Positions 45,201-56,169 of a stretch of 64,000 bases of DNA are shown one piece after another. The notes under the pieces are model-generated. The model worked only from the letters and a program-made list of their open reading frames with translations, did not search any database and was not told the origin of the DNA. The position numbers were made by a program, and so were the translations under genes. Each line of letters opens with the position of its first letter. Position 1 is the first letter of the stretch. The stretch is from Oscheius onirici. Its lineage: Eukaryota; Nematoda; Chromadorea; Rhabditida; Rhabditidae. The DNA lies in contig OW051470.1 in assembly GCA_932521025.1 (NCBI GenBank), positions 7,364,501 through 7,428,500 on the forward strand, given 5' to 3'.

Positions 45201-46114
45201 GCCAGATAGTGTCTGTCCACACTCTCGCAGCAATTTAATCATCCAACTGGCTAATTGCCTTTGATGTTAGAAACTTTTTCAAAACAAACTCAAAACATAC
45301 CCTAATCTTCTCTTTACAAATTTCCATGTTACATATTGACAGATACTTGGGAGCAGATAGAGATCATGGATATCCGTACTTTTCATGGAACTGGCAAAGT
45401 TGTGGCAGAATAGTCAAGAATCTCAGGAGACTAGACTCCTACATGGAACATCCGTTCCCCGAAATTCATGAGTCTGACTAAACGTACAGTATAATAGACC
45501 TCTCAATAATATAAGAACCGAGTCAACGAAGAATACCAGGAGTCGTACATACCTGCATCAGACCTGTGCCAGTAAACTCAGGCAAAGGTTAGACACCATA
45601 AAAGATTCTGTCTAGAAACTATCCAGCAACTGGGACAGAGTTCCAGCAGTCAGAAAGTATTGAAAGAATTACTGAACTGAGTACTGAACCTTGTTCAAAT
45701 ATAAACTTAGTGACCGTCCGATAAACTGTTTTCGAAACCAATGAGCCCGAACTCACTTCATTCCCAGTTCTTTTGGATCACACTGGAAGAACAACGGCTT
45801 CGTGAGTCCCGTCGTCTCAAAATAGTTCTGATTGAAGTCTTTTGGCTCACAAGAACCGAGCAGATCCAGATTATTGTATTTCGGACCTATAATTTGGCTT
45901 AACTCTGTCCATTGACCAATTACTCTTGATGAGCTCCTCGAAATCGTGCTTCAAAGCTCCATTTCTCTTAACAATCTTGTAGTCAATAGTCTGACTCGGT
46001 GCGGCTTCTTCTTCCCCGCCACTGGAAGAGTCCTGTGATTGGGACTTCCTCTAAAAATTTGGTCATTTTCTCAGCAGTTCTTCAGAAACGTACTTTTTTA
46101 GCCTTTTTCGGCAT
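42200..46114 (-). CDS. KDM7-type JmjC histone lysine demethylase, apparently without PHD finger
   Basis: The start at 46114 ([22 protein letters not shown]) leads through [53 protein letters not shown], and [18 protein letters not shown]. The JmjC core is [22 protein letters not shown] (Fe-binding HxD), with the distal-His segment [22 protein letters not shown] and [12 protein letters not shown] after it. These match PHF8/KDM7, which remove H3K9/H3K27/H4K20 methyl marks. Only about 60 residues precede the linker that normally follows the PHD finger, so the PHD is absent or on an unseen exon. The C-terminal tail is Pro/Ser-rich. Its frame stays open into the MITE, stopping at 42200. A pogo-like remnant sits in a late intron. 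Confidence 0.85.
42878..43610 (+). mobile_element. Decayed pogo/tigger-like transposon in a KDM7 intron
   Basis: The plus-strand frame 42878-43081 encodes an N-terminal CENP-B/Psq-like helix-turn-helix ([26 protein letters not shown]). A broken C-terminal piece at 43320-43430 reads [17 protein letters not shown], typical of the end of pogo-like transposases. The catalytic DDE part is absent and stops interrupt the rest. The right terminal repeat (ccgtatttcttctaatataagcac on the minus strand) ends at the TA at 43609-43610. No matching left end was found. Confidence 0.75.
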
Positions 46115-47124
46115 GATTGTGTCTTCAAGGAATCTTCGAGGACCTTCTTTGCAAATCGATACTTTTGGAGGAGAAGGAAAGCGATGAAAAGAGCTGGGAA
46201 CGTGAAGAAATTCAAATTTCGAGCCCGGTTATGCAACGGCTGCACGGCTTTTTCGCGGCAGGATCCAGGTCGGATCGCTTTCCCGCTTCGATAGGTTCAA
46301 AAACAGTCACTTTTCGATTTACTCACCGAGTAGCTTCTCTTCCAACTTTTCCTACCCTTTTGGAACTTATCGATATTTGAAATAAAATTTCCTTGTCCCG
46401 ACCCGTTCTCCTCCCTCTAACTGTAAGTTCAAAACTTGTTTTGAGCTGTTTAGACGATTACGAACTTCTTCCGAATTTGCGTAACGTTCCGAAAATGTTC
46501 CGAGGTACCAGCTGGTCTGACTCTGTCCCTCTTTAAATTAAACGTCTCTGTCTTTGTCTCTTCTCCAGTGTGACACCATTCTTGTTCTCTCACCTAGCGT
46601 CTCATTTTCCATGTTATTGCTTCGAATTTCCAATGGATCTAATATCAGTTTCCGACTCCTTACTCTTTCTCTGATTCAATTCAGTTCTTTTTAGATCACT
46701 CGGTATATCTCTATTTTCTCTTCCGAGTTTCGATTTACCATGCTGGCTACACCAACTAGTTCTCACTCAATACTCGCTCGATTCTCTCGTTCATATCCTT
46801 TTACTATGATTTGACTCTTCCGTGTCTCTGTCTTTTTTGTCTTTCGATATCTTGATTCTTTTTTTCTTCATCTCTCTTTCCTACTAATGTCTCTGACTTT
46901 TTTGTCTTTCGATTCTTTTCTTCATCTCGACTATCGATTTCTAAACTGTCTTGTGTACCTGATTGTGTAGATCTCCTCTGGAAGTTTAACTCATTCGGAT
47001 ATCTAAATTAAGTAGTATTGGTATGGCTTTATTCCACCCGTCCCATACTGCTGACCTACTGTAGATCACTCCTCTTCGTAGCATCTATTGATTCATGTCC
47101 TCTTTCAAAAAAAGAAACTTGCAG
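46115..47124. other. Divergent upstream region, pyrimidine-rich
   Basis: Shared upstream DNA of KDM7 (-) and HP1 (+). 46540-46930 is strongly CT-rich on the plus strand (tctctgtctttgtctct-type runs). No coding region is supported. An acceptor-like aaacttgcag precedes the HP1 ATG. Confidence 0.5.
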
Positions 47125-47958
47125 ATGAGCAACCCGGAGGTGCCTATGGAGAGCGACGACCAAATCGAGGAGTATGTTGTGGAGAAGGTCATGAAAAAGA
47201 GGATCAAGAATGGTAAGAAGGAGTACTACCTCAAGTGGATGAACTTCCCGATGGAGGAATGTACCTGGGAGCCGGAGGAGAACATCGACTGCCCCGAGCT
47301 GGTCGAAGAGTTTGAGAGGAACGAGAGGGCCAAGAAGGAGAAGGTACATATTCGCTTGAGATTTGTATTGCATTTTCTTCAGAGTGAGAAGCGTGAGAGC
47401 CAGGAACCGGAGAAGAAGGTAGAAACGGAGAAAGAGCCGGAAAAGGAGAAAGAGAAAAGCAAGGAGAAGAGTAAAGAGAAAGAGGAAAGAAAGATGAAGG
47501 ACAAGGAGAACCGCGAGAAGAAGAGAAAGTGGGAAAGCTCAGAAAAAGTCGAGTCGGCCAAACCGAAGAAAATAGGAGATCCGATCGAAATCATCGGTGG
47601 AGCCCGTGCCAAGAGAGGAGAAATCACATTCCTTGTCAAGTTCGAGAATGGAGAGGCTGTCATGATAGACTCTAAGATTGCCAACGTACAGTAAGTTTCT
47701 GTTGGTGAACAAGTAGATGAAATCAGCATTTTCGAGTCGAAAACGACATTTTTTTGACTTTCCAGTTCCGGAAGTTGTAGAAAAAATCTACAACGTTCTA
47801 AAACATTGGAAAATGAAGTCTTCGATCTAAAAAAAGTAGGCTACGTAATTGCGTACCTTTCGATACAGTATACTGCAGAAAAACGAACTATCATTTATTG
47901 TTCCAGGTACCCCCACCTCGTCATCGGGTTCTACGAAAGACATGCCCAATTCACTTAA
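47125..47958 (+). CDS. Heterochromatin protein 1 / chromobox protein
   Basis: Exons 47125-47343, 47383-47690 and 47907-47958 sum to 579 nt (192 aa), a usual HP1 length. The chromodomain at about residues 11-65 is [20 protein letters not shown], then [20 protein letters not shown] with the aromatic cage residues Y, W and W. A Glu/Lys hinge follows (many EK repeats and KEKEERK). A chromoshadow domain completes it: [48 protein letters not shown]. It binds H3K9me and dimerises through the shadow domain. An upstream in-frame ATG at 47095 would add ten residues ([10 protein letters not shown]), but it is probably removed by trans-splicing at the adjacent aaacttgcag. Confidence 0.93.
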
Positions 47959-48013
47959 ACGACACGTGATCTCTAACCTCTTGCTTGACCTCTTAAACAT
48001 AATACCGGTAAAT

Positions 48014-50336
48014 ATTAAATTGGACTGAAGAGCAATTGCCACGAGATGGCGGACAGTTGTGTGGAGATTTGGGAGAGTTGCTGGGAGGCGGTCGGGTTCA
48101 GGAGACTTGTCTGAATCTGTTCTTTGGTGCGAAGATTGTCTATTTACCAATCCCTTGTTGAAACTCCACAGCGACAGTCCGAGCGAGTTGTTGTCCACGA
48201 TCAGATTCTTGACTTGTTGTCGGTCGTCGACGGAGAGTGTTTGACCGTACTGGAAAAATATCTCAATGATGCAATCACAGATCAGGAGCTCACAGTACGT
48301 TAGCTAGACAAATAACCAGTGAGAAGCCAATAGTTAAGGAAGAGTCAGAGCAAAGTATAAAGAAATTCGATGAATAACAGACCTATCTCTGGAAGTTAAA
48401 AAAAATGAATTGCAATTCTCCTATTGGAATCCTCTCTCGCCTACTGTCGTCAGAACCGCTAGAATCTTGACTCTCAAAGCAAAAGTTGACACTAGAATTC
48501 AAACGTATCAGATAACTACCAACTTGTTCAAACAAGTTAACTCTAATCCTGCCAACTACTTAAGTAGCTGAAAGCTTATTTTCTTCGCCAGTTTCACCAG
48601 ATAGTCGTCCACTTCAGTTTCTCTACCGACGTTAGTTTTAATAAATTTCCTATGAGTCAAGAATTATAGAGAACCTTTCAACTTCCCAGTCCTACAATAC
48701 ATAACCAATGTTTAGTCAGACCAGTAATTCTCACCTGACTCATAAGTTCCCAAGTAGCTTGGTTCTTCTGAACCAGCTCCGTCAGTCTGATGGCTTGATC
48801 AGCAGTACAGTCGTATTTGGCCTAAATTCTCGTACCAAATAGCCAATGGATACACCTGTTGAAGAGCGGCAATGAGAGCACCGACAACATTCGCCTCGGC
48901 TGTGAAATTGTTCAGCTGACCGGCAAACGTCTGATTCTGTTTAGCCGCGGTCAAAAGTTTCGGGATACATTGTTGAGTAACAGGCGATGGAGTTACCTAC
49001 AATCACCTTGTTTTGTTTCTGGGAAACTCACGAATAGTTTGGAGAGATCGAGAGTCGGAAATGGGGGCAATGTGGGCCATGGACCCTGAAATGTGCTGAT
49101 TGAAATCAATTTAACTTACAAGTGTGGGAAATGGTCCGAGTGTCGGAAGGCTGCCCTAAAAATAATATTTTTTTGCTAAAATGAGTAGCAAAATTTTCTT
49201 TTTAAACTTGTTAGCAGAGAAACAACAAAATGGTACGATCTCTCACAAAGATATTTTGAAGAGGTGGAAGAGTTGGCCAAGGTCCCTGAACATCATCTTA
49301 CAGTACTCCCAGAAACTGAACAAACCAGTGTTGGAAGAGGACCAAGCGTGGGCCAGCCACTCTAAATTCCTTTTCGGAGGAACAGACAGAGACTTACAAA
49401 GAGCTTGCTTGGATCGAAAGGAGCCAGAGTTGGCAGTTCAAAGGCGTTGGTTGGAACAGCTCCAGCTGCTCCTTGCTGGAAGAGACATAAAGGTTTATAT
49501 AAAGACATAGGGACTAACCAACAGTTTTCCAAGATTGATTGGTGGTAGAGTAGGAAAGGTGATAGGGGCAAATGTTGGGAAGGACTGCAAATGGAGTAGA
49601 AAATCACCAGTTTTTTTCTGTCACCATGTAACTTGTATTTCTCGCAGACTTGTGCTGTACTGTCCGGTTATTCTTATTCGGAGACTCCTGGCTCTAACGA
49701 GCATGTTTGTTGCCATTCTATTTGAGGAAAGGCCGTTCCAAAATTTCTTTCACCCTCTACATCAATAGGGTCGAAAGCACTAGGTACCTCTAACTTGGGT
49801 AATTAAACCAGCGCTATGATGCTTTTTTGGGTGATAACTAGAATTTTGTGAAATCAATGATACGGCAGAGGCCAGATCAATTGAAGTCTAGTTCAAAATT
49901 ACTATCCAGACTATTAGTTTCTTACGGGAAAGCTCCAGCTAGTATCATATAGTTCTTCCTACAGTTCAATGTACGACCAAGCAAACCATCAGGAAATAAG
50001 GCTAACTCACGTCGGGACTACCAAAAGGCCATGGTAGTTGTTGAGCAGGGGCGGGAGCAGTTGCCTGTACAGGAGGTGGAACATGGACTGGAGCAGGGAC
50101 TGGAACTGGAGCTGCTGGTACGGACGGAGCAGAAACAGCCTGTAGTTGTTCTATTGCTACAGAGGCAGCTGGTACTGTTACAGAAACCGGAGCCTCTTCT
50201 TGTGGAACTGTCTCTGCTGGTTTCTCAGACCCCTCAGCCTCAGTAATCTGTTGAGCGAGACTACTCTAAAAACTATTGAGTGATCAGATTCGCTCCTATT
50301 TACCGCAATAAGGAGCAGTAGAACGAAGGCCTGCAT
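48014..50336 (-). CDS. Secreted protein with WPTL mini-exon repeats and a helical Cys domain
   Basis: A signal peptide (MQAFVLLLLIASSLAQQ) is followed by a Pro/Val/Ala-rich region (APVPVPAPVHVPPP). Next come five repeat-bearing exons: 49398-49475 (FELPTLAPFDPSKLF), 49326-49361 (SGWPTLGPLPTL), 49247-49285 (GPWPTLPPLQNIF), 49120-49155 (GSLPTLGPFPTL) and 49032-49085 (GPWPTLPPFPTLDLSKLF). Then VTPSPVTQQCIPKLLTAAKQ opens an alpha-helical domain with NFTAEANVVGALIAAL, YDCTADQAIRLTELV and TLSVDDRQQVKNLIVDNNS. It ends SWQLLFSPI. Two Cys could pair. All exons join in phase 0. Family not recognised. It converges with HP1, whose stop is 55 bp away. Confidence 0.75.
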
Positions 50337-51618
50337 TTTAGACTATCCCATGCTAATGTAGTCTCATTTATATGAACATTCAGCTGTTCAAATGAGACAA
50401 GAACAGTAGGATTTGACAACACAATGCGTGACAACAAAAACCAAGCAAGCATGTTGGTCTAATTGGCGTTTTCGTTAAACAGACACTCTTTACTGTTTCT
50501 GTCTTATTATGCAAATGGGTGTTCTGATATGACTGCCCCTTGCTTCAATCCGTGCACATTTCCATAAGGCTCCGTCCGCCAATTTCTAGAGTATGGGCAT
50601 TACGAATGCTAAGCTGACAAATGGCCCACTCAGAATGGCAGCCAGGCCACAATTCGAGTCACGCCAAGACGGACGACACAATCACGAAGATAATCTACAG
50701 CCCTTGCTTGTGTGATAGAGAGTCTTTTTCTGGGACGACCGTTTGTCGACATAATTGGGAGAGATTATGTCGTAAATGAGCGGAAGCCACACCTGCGGAC
50801 AAGAGGATTGTCTGTAGCGGACTGTCAAGGACGAGCATTTCCGGCTGTCTGTACTCCCTTATCTGACAATTATATAAAAGTTTGAAGATTCCGTTCGAAT
50901 CAGAGCACCCGATTGACGCATCGAAGCTTGACCATCACGAAGCCGAAAGGTAGAATGTTTGTGTTCTACTGTAACTGGGTCAAAATAGTAACAATAGAAG
51001 TGAGAGGTTTTTTTTTTGGTTTAAATAGGTTTTACTGAACATGAAAAAATCAAGTCAGCTTTCGAGATTCTTCAAGCAAGATGTTGTTTTGGCGCTGCCC
51101 AGAAGTTCCGCTGATTCGTCGATCAAAATCTGTCTTGAAAAAAAAAAGAAAATAAATTGCGAATGTCTTACAAGTTGGAAAGAAAAGAACTGCTGCTGTT
51201 TTGGTACACAAGGCCTGACTTACGGTCAAGAAAGATTTGCAAATTGACTAAGAATCGACAATTTAGTCTAACTAACACAAACTACAGTAGTCTGACTAAT
51301 ATAAAGAATCTTTTTCTTCTCCGCTTAGTAGTTGTTTGAAATGTTGATCATTTTAAACTCAAACTCGCTTCTGGTTCTGAACTGATCAACGAGAAACAGC
51401 CAGGTTCTTTAGAGCAGCAGCATTAGCTCTCACTACATTCATCCAGTTCTTTTCTATGTTTCTACTTGCCCCTCAAAAGAATCAGTCCCATCTTAATCTC
51501 CGCGTCCCTTTTTGTGTATGAGACTCTGTCTGTGGGCGGAAATGATTGCGGATTGGTTGAGTGCGCGGGGCGTGGCCCCGTGTCAGACTACCGTAGACAA
51601 AAGACATCAGTTCAGCCC
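50337..51618. other. Intergenic; possible TATA promoter
   Basis: No gene is supported. TATATAAAAG at about 50872-50881 (plus strand) is a good TATA match and could serve the even-skipped gene 740 bp downstream. The GATAA-like and poly-T stretches are not diagnostic. Confidence 0.35.
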
Positions 51619-54600
51619 ATGGCGTTCCACATCGACTCACTCATTGGTGATAAGGTAACTAATCATTAGTAGGTGTTAAGAGAGAGAAAATGTTCAGCTA
51701 TCGCCGCCAGAACGACTACAGGAAGAGTACTCTCCCGAGAGAGACTCCAGTGTCGGAGCTCATCGTCTCCATCCCTATGCAGGTTGGGTTTTTTTTAATA
51801 TTGTTGATTGAACCTACTGTTCATTATCTAAGCACCTTTTTTTGATTACTCGAAGTCCCTTTGGTGATTAAAGAACAGTTTTTGATCCTAGTCATGTCCA
51901 AAAAGATATCCCCTGTAACTATCATTTCAAAACTCTATTGAAACAGTTTTCATTACTGTAGTCATTGCCTTTCTACTTTCTTATTGTTAGAAACCCGCTT
52001 ACCCGCTTAGCTTTTAACAGGTATGTACATTGCTTAGTTGAAGTTTTCTATGTTCACATAGCCTTTTCGAACAAGTTCATAAAGTTTAAGAAAAATAGAG
52101 TTTTCCGAAAACTTTGTCAGACATCTTTACTAAAGTGCAATGGTGACCGTCTGTCTGTCTGTCTGTAGTGGTGTCCGCAGTTGTCGAGACTAGCGTAACA
52201 TGTCAAGTTTTGTCATGTTAATCTTTTACCGAACGAGGTAGTTTTTTGAGGGGAGCGCGTCTGGGGGAATCTAAACCATCTAAAGCACAATGGTGTGAAT
52301 TCATGATGCAGGGGGTTTTTTTACACGCTGAAACCGATGAAAATAGTTAGAAAGTCTAAAAGTTGATGAAAAATTAAGGAAAATGCGAAAATGGTTCATT
52401 TCGAAGCTTCCAGCGCAAAATTTCAAACGAAGGGGGGCGCCTGCCGAACTATTACCGAACTTTTTTTATATGTCCTTCGTCTTCTTTTGCTGGCCGATCA
52501 CAATTCCTCTAAAAGAATTTCTTGCCGCAGACTTTGGAAAGGCCACGCAATTTCTGGTGGTCTTTGGAGATGGTATCACTGAACAATAGTTGGCAGTAAA
52601 TTGAAGTCTGTGTAGTTTTTAGTTGTCTACAATAGTTTTCACAGGCTTCAACTTACTCCGGAGATTTATACAATGATCCTCATAACACCTTCAAAGACCA
52701 CCGAAATCTTACCTTCCCTTCAAAGCCCCTGCCCTTTTCCAAAGCTCAGAAGCTCTCCATCGTGTGGGTGTCCTTTGTCTCCAGCTGCCTAATTTTCGCC
52801 AGCGAGATTCACGTCCTCATGACGGATCGCCCTCAGATGCTAATGAGCATCTGATTGTCCTCAAGCCACAGGTTGCAGCTGCCAGCCGGACTGGCGATTA
52901 ACGGTGATTAGCTTCCTAGCCTCCGTAGAGGTAAAATGACACTTTTCACTGATTGCCTTTCAGAACAAGTAGGTGAGGAAAGAAGTGGGGTGGGAGATAG
53001 CGATTAAGCCCTAAAAGGACGACCAGGCGGATACGGTAGCAATTATGAGAAGGTGAGCGCCGAGACGGTTGTAATTGTGCAGGGGGCTCGTTTATTGCCA
53101 CAACAAACTTGTTCTTTTGAGGACGCCGCACATCATTGGGAAAATCACTTTGGCATTGAGAGACCAAGGGCTACTGTAACTCTCAGTTGACTAGACTTAC
53201 CGGCTAGTGATTATTTCGTAGCTATCTCTGTCTTTGTCTCAGTAGATTGGCAATATTTATGCAACACTGAACCGCAATGATACAAAAAATAAAGGGACTA
53301 ACTTTGAAGATCAAAGAAGAGGGGACTTCCCTCCCTGATAACATATTTCTGCGGTAGAAATTAATCCTACGGTTTCAGAAGTTTCGAAATAACGACGAGT
53401 TGTTTCAAATTTTCGATAGTTTTCCGTCCTTCCCGGGATTCTTTGTATTTATTTACCAGTGATACTTGATTGTACGTGTCCGCCTCAAAAAGGTTCAAGA
53501 ACATGCTATTGTACCACTTTTCTACGTTTTATCTACTAGACACCAGAATTCTGACTACACAATATTTCCTAGAAGCTTTCTTGATGACTAACTCTAATGT
53601 TTTCTTCTGCTACGTTGAAGACCCGTTCTCATCTCACTCCAACTTCTTTGCCTGACCTATTTTTTTTAGAAAACGAGCAGGGGTTTCAAGTTCTGTGATT
53701 ACAATACCATAGTTTTCGGTCTTGCCTACAACTTCTAAACACCTAGAATTATCAAAAGGTGCTTCGAAAACAGTGAAGATTGATTATGGTAGTTGTATAT
53801 TCGTATGTTCCAATTTGACTTTTTGGTTCTCTTCTTGCCTTTAAAGAGCTCTCAAATCGCAACAAAGCGCCCAATGTTCTAAGAAATAACATTGCCCCCT
53901 ATTCGCTCAAAGTAAAGACTTGTCAAGTGGCGCGTGATTGTCTCTCGCACCCTATTTTTTCGTGGCCCGGCCACTTTGTTCATAATTCGACATGAGCGAG
54001 TCCCCAAAGATACTCCGTCCTGATTGTTTCCCCTCCGCATTACAGTAGTTTCCCTAAAATTCCGAGCCGTTTTCCCTATTGTCTCTACGGTGGCTGTCAA
54101 TTACGTGTTATTACCAGATAGCCGACTAATTGGACACACATTATACATGCCATACTGCGTCTATCTTGCGTTTTAATTGACTGCCATAGGAATTAAAAGA
54201 CGACGATTAGGACCATATGAGATCCTATTAGCGCCTGATGTTCCGGGGGAATTCTACAAAATTCAGATCCCCGTCACGATGACAGTCAGATCCGAAGGTA
54301 CAGGACAGCCTTCTCACGGGAACAGATTACCCGTCTGGAGAGGGAATTTGCCAAAGAGAACTACGTCTCCCGGAAGACGAGAGGCGAGCTGGCAGCGGAG
54401 TTGAATCTTCCAGAAGGAACAATAAAGGTAAGAGAGGGATACTGTAGCTATTGAAAATCCTCTGGGGAGAGCCTAGGGGACTGCATAAGCCGACATCAGG
54501 CGACATGATGAATTCGGATGATGAATACAACGAGGGGGTCCAACAAATCAGTGTCAAGACTCCTGGGAGCCGGGAAGAAAAGAAGAGTTTTTAGTTAGGG

Positions 54601-55385
54601 AGTTAGTTCCTATAAGAACTATTAGAAATGAATTTGTTAATCATTCCAGAACTGTTTTTGTGAGCATATGAGAAATTTTATATGAGTAATCTTTTTAAAG
54701 CACTGTGAACTTTCATCATTAGGATCTGCTGGGAAACTTAGTTTTCGGGAGATTTGGACCATTCAATTGGCAAGGCTTTTTGGCAAATCTCGTGTCCTGT
54801 ACCAGTAGACCACTTTTGAAGTTATCGCAGTCAGAAAAGACAATATGATACTGTAACAAACGGTTGGAAACCATGATTTGTAAACATAAGAACTCTGCTT
54901 TCTTATTACATACAACTTTCTACCCAGTAGACGTTTCATGTCCCAAATTGATAGAGAGTTCAAGAGGCAGATGTCCTTGAGATTTGGCGCATATTCAAAT
55001 GAGCTGGTTTATCTGACCGCCTGTGTGTTCGAGAACTGGAAGGGGAGAGCGCCGAGAGAACAATCGAATCCGATTAGAGATTTATGAACTCTCTCACAGA
55101 AACTTTTACAGGTTTGGTTTCAAAACCGTCGAATGAAGGACAAGAGACAGAAAGTTTCCGCCGTTCCCTGGCCAGCCTTCTTCCATCCCCAGCTGGCAGC
55201 CTATGCCATGCTGACTGCCGGTCCCTTTCCTTCGGCAGAGGCCTGGAGCAAGACTTTCTATCCTCACAGGTTTGAATTCTTCTAGAAATCACTGTCTCTC
55301 TTTCAGTGCTCTGCTGGTCCCCCCACGAGGGCAAACGAATCTGGACGAGTCGGAGAAGAGTCCCGACACGAAGAATCACGACTAA
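51619..55385 (+). CDS. Even-skipped/EVX homeobox transcription factor (vab-7-like)
   Basis: The start [12 protein letters not shown] (51619-51654) joins 51681-51782 and probably an exon from 52645. The homeodomain exons are 54267-54427 and 55112-55269, with the last exon 55308-55385. The domain reads [40 protein letters not shown], and [13 protein letters not shown], diagnostic of the Eve/Evx class; an intron splits residues 46/47. The C-terminal part has [20 protein letters not shown] and ends SPDTKNHD. In nematodes this class patterns posterior cells and motor neurons. The join between the 52645 exon and 54267 is unresolved: I found no donor giving the required phase, so a small exon is probably missing from my model. 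Confidence 0.88.
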
Positions 55386-56169
55386 GTCATCATCCCACTG
55401 ATTTTGTAAATAAAAAGCTTTATCTGCTAGCTTTCTCTCTTAATTCGGCGACTGGCGAATGAGAATGAATGAATGGGGCCACTCTCGCCTCCCATCGGCT
55501 ATCACAGAGACCCTGTTTGATCCGTCATCAGCAGGCCCACTTTCTTCTCCATCTCACACTTTCACTTCTTTTCTATCTTCACCTTTCAAGAGAGTTCAGA
55601 ACAGCTGTTCTCTCGGCGAGATGTTGCGCAAAAATTGAATCGAAAATGCGGCTAGTTCCTTGCGCAGAGATTTTTAAAGTTTGGAGAGAGACTGACTGAC
55701 TGTGAGAGGCCGAGAGATTGAGTAACTGAGAGATTCAGCATTTTTGTAGTAATCATACTCTTTTATCCCCAGTAGGAGCTAATCGTGTTATCAGAGTCCT
55801 ACCTATCTCAGTACTCGATCAGATCGTCTTTGTTCTCATGAGGTTACCCGCACGAGTCATCACATAAGGTCAATTAGGTTTACGACGGCGCAGAGGCTCT
55901 TTTATCCCCCCAGAAGAAGTTGATCGTGTTATTACAATCCTTTGGAAACATTCTCTCTCTCGCCTCTGGGTAATGACTACCGGCTTGTCCAAAGAAGAGA
56001 TCAGGCTGCCGAACGCCATTAGTCTCCACCAAAAAGTAGCTCTCGTCTCCTTTGTTTATTCTTCGTCTGATTTGCGACCAGCAGGTTTACGACCGGGATC
56101 CGAAGAGCCGCCACACTCGCGCAATCACACCCTCCTCATCTTCTGCCGCAACAGCCACGGCCGCCCGCC
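55386..56169. other. Intergenic, no recognisable gene
   Basis: AT-moderate sequence. A related block is repeated twice in the same orientation (agtaggagctaatcgtgttatcagagtcct near 55775-55805 and agaagaagttgatcgtgttattacaatcct near 55910-55943). This suggests a small diverged duplication. A signal-peptide exon for the next gene was sought here without success. Confidence 0.4.

Noticed and set aside
52200..52640. Extra coding exons in the even-skipped intron
   Set aside because: Open frames at 52383-52589 lack splice sites and homeobox-family content.
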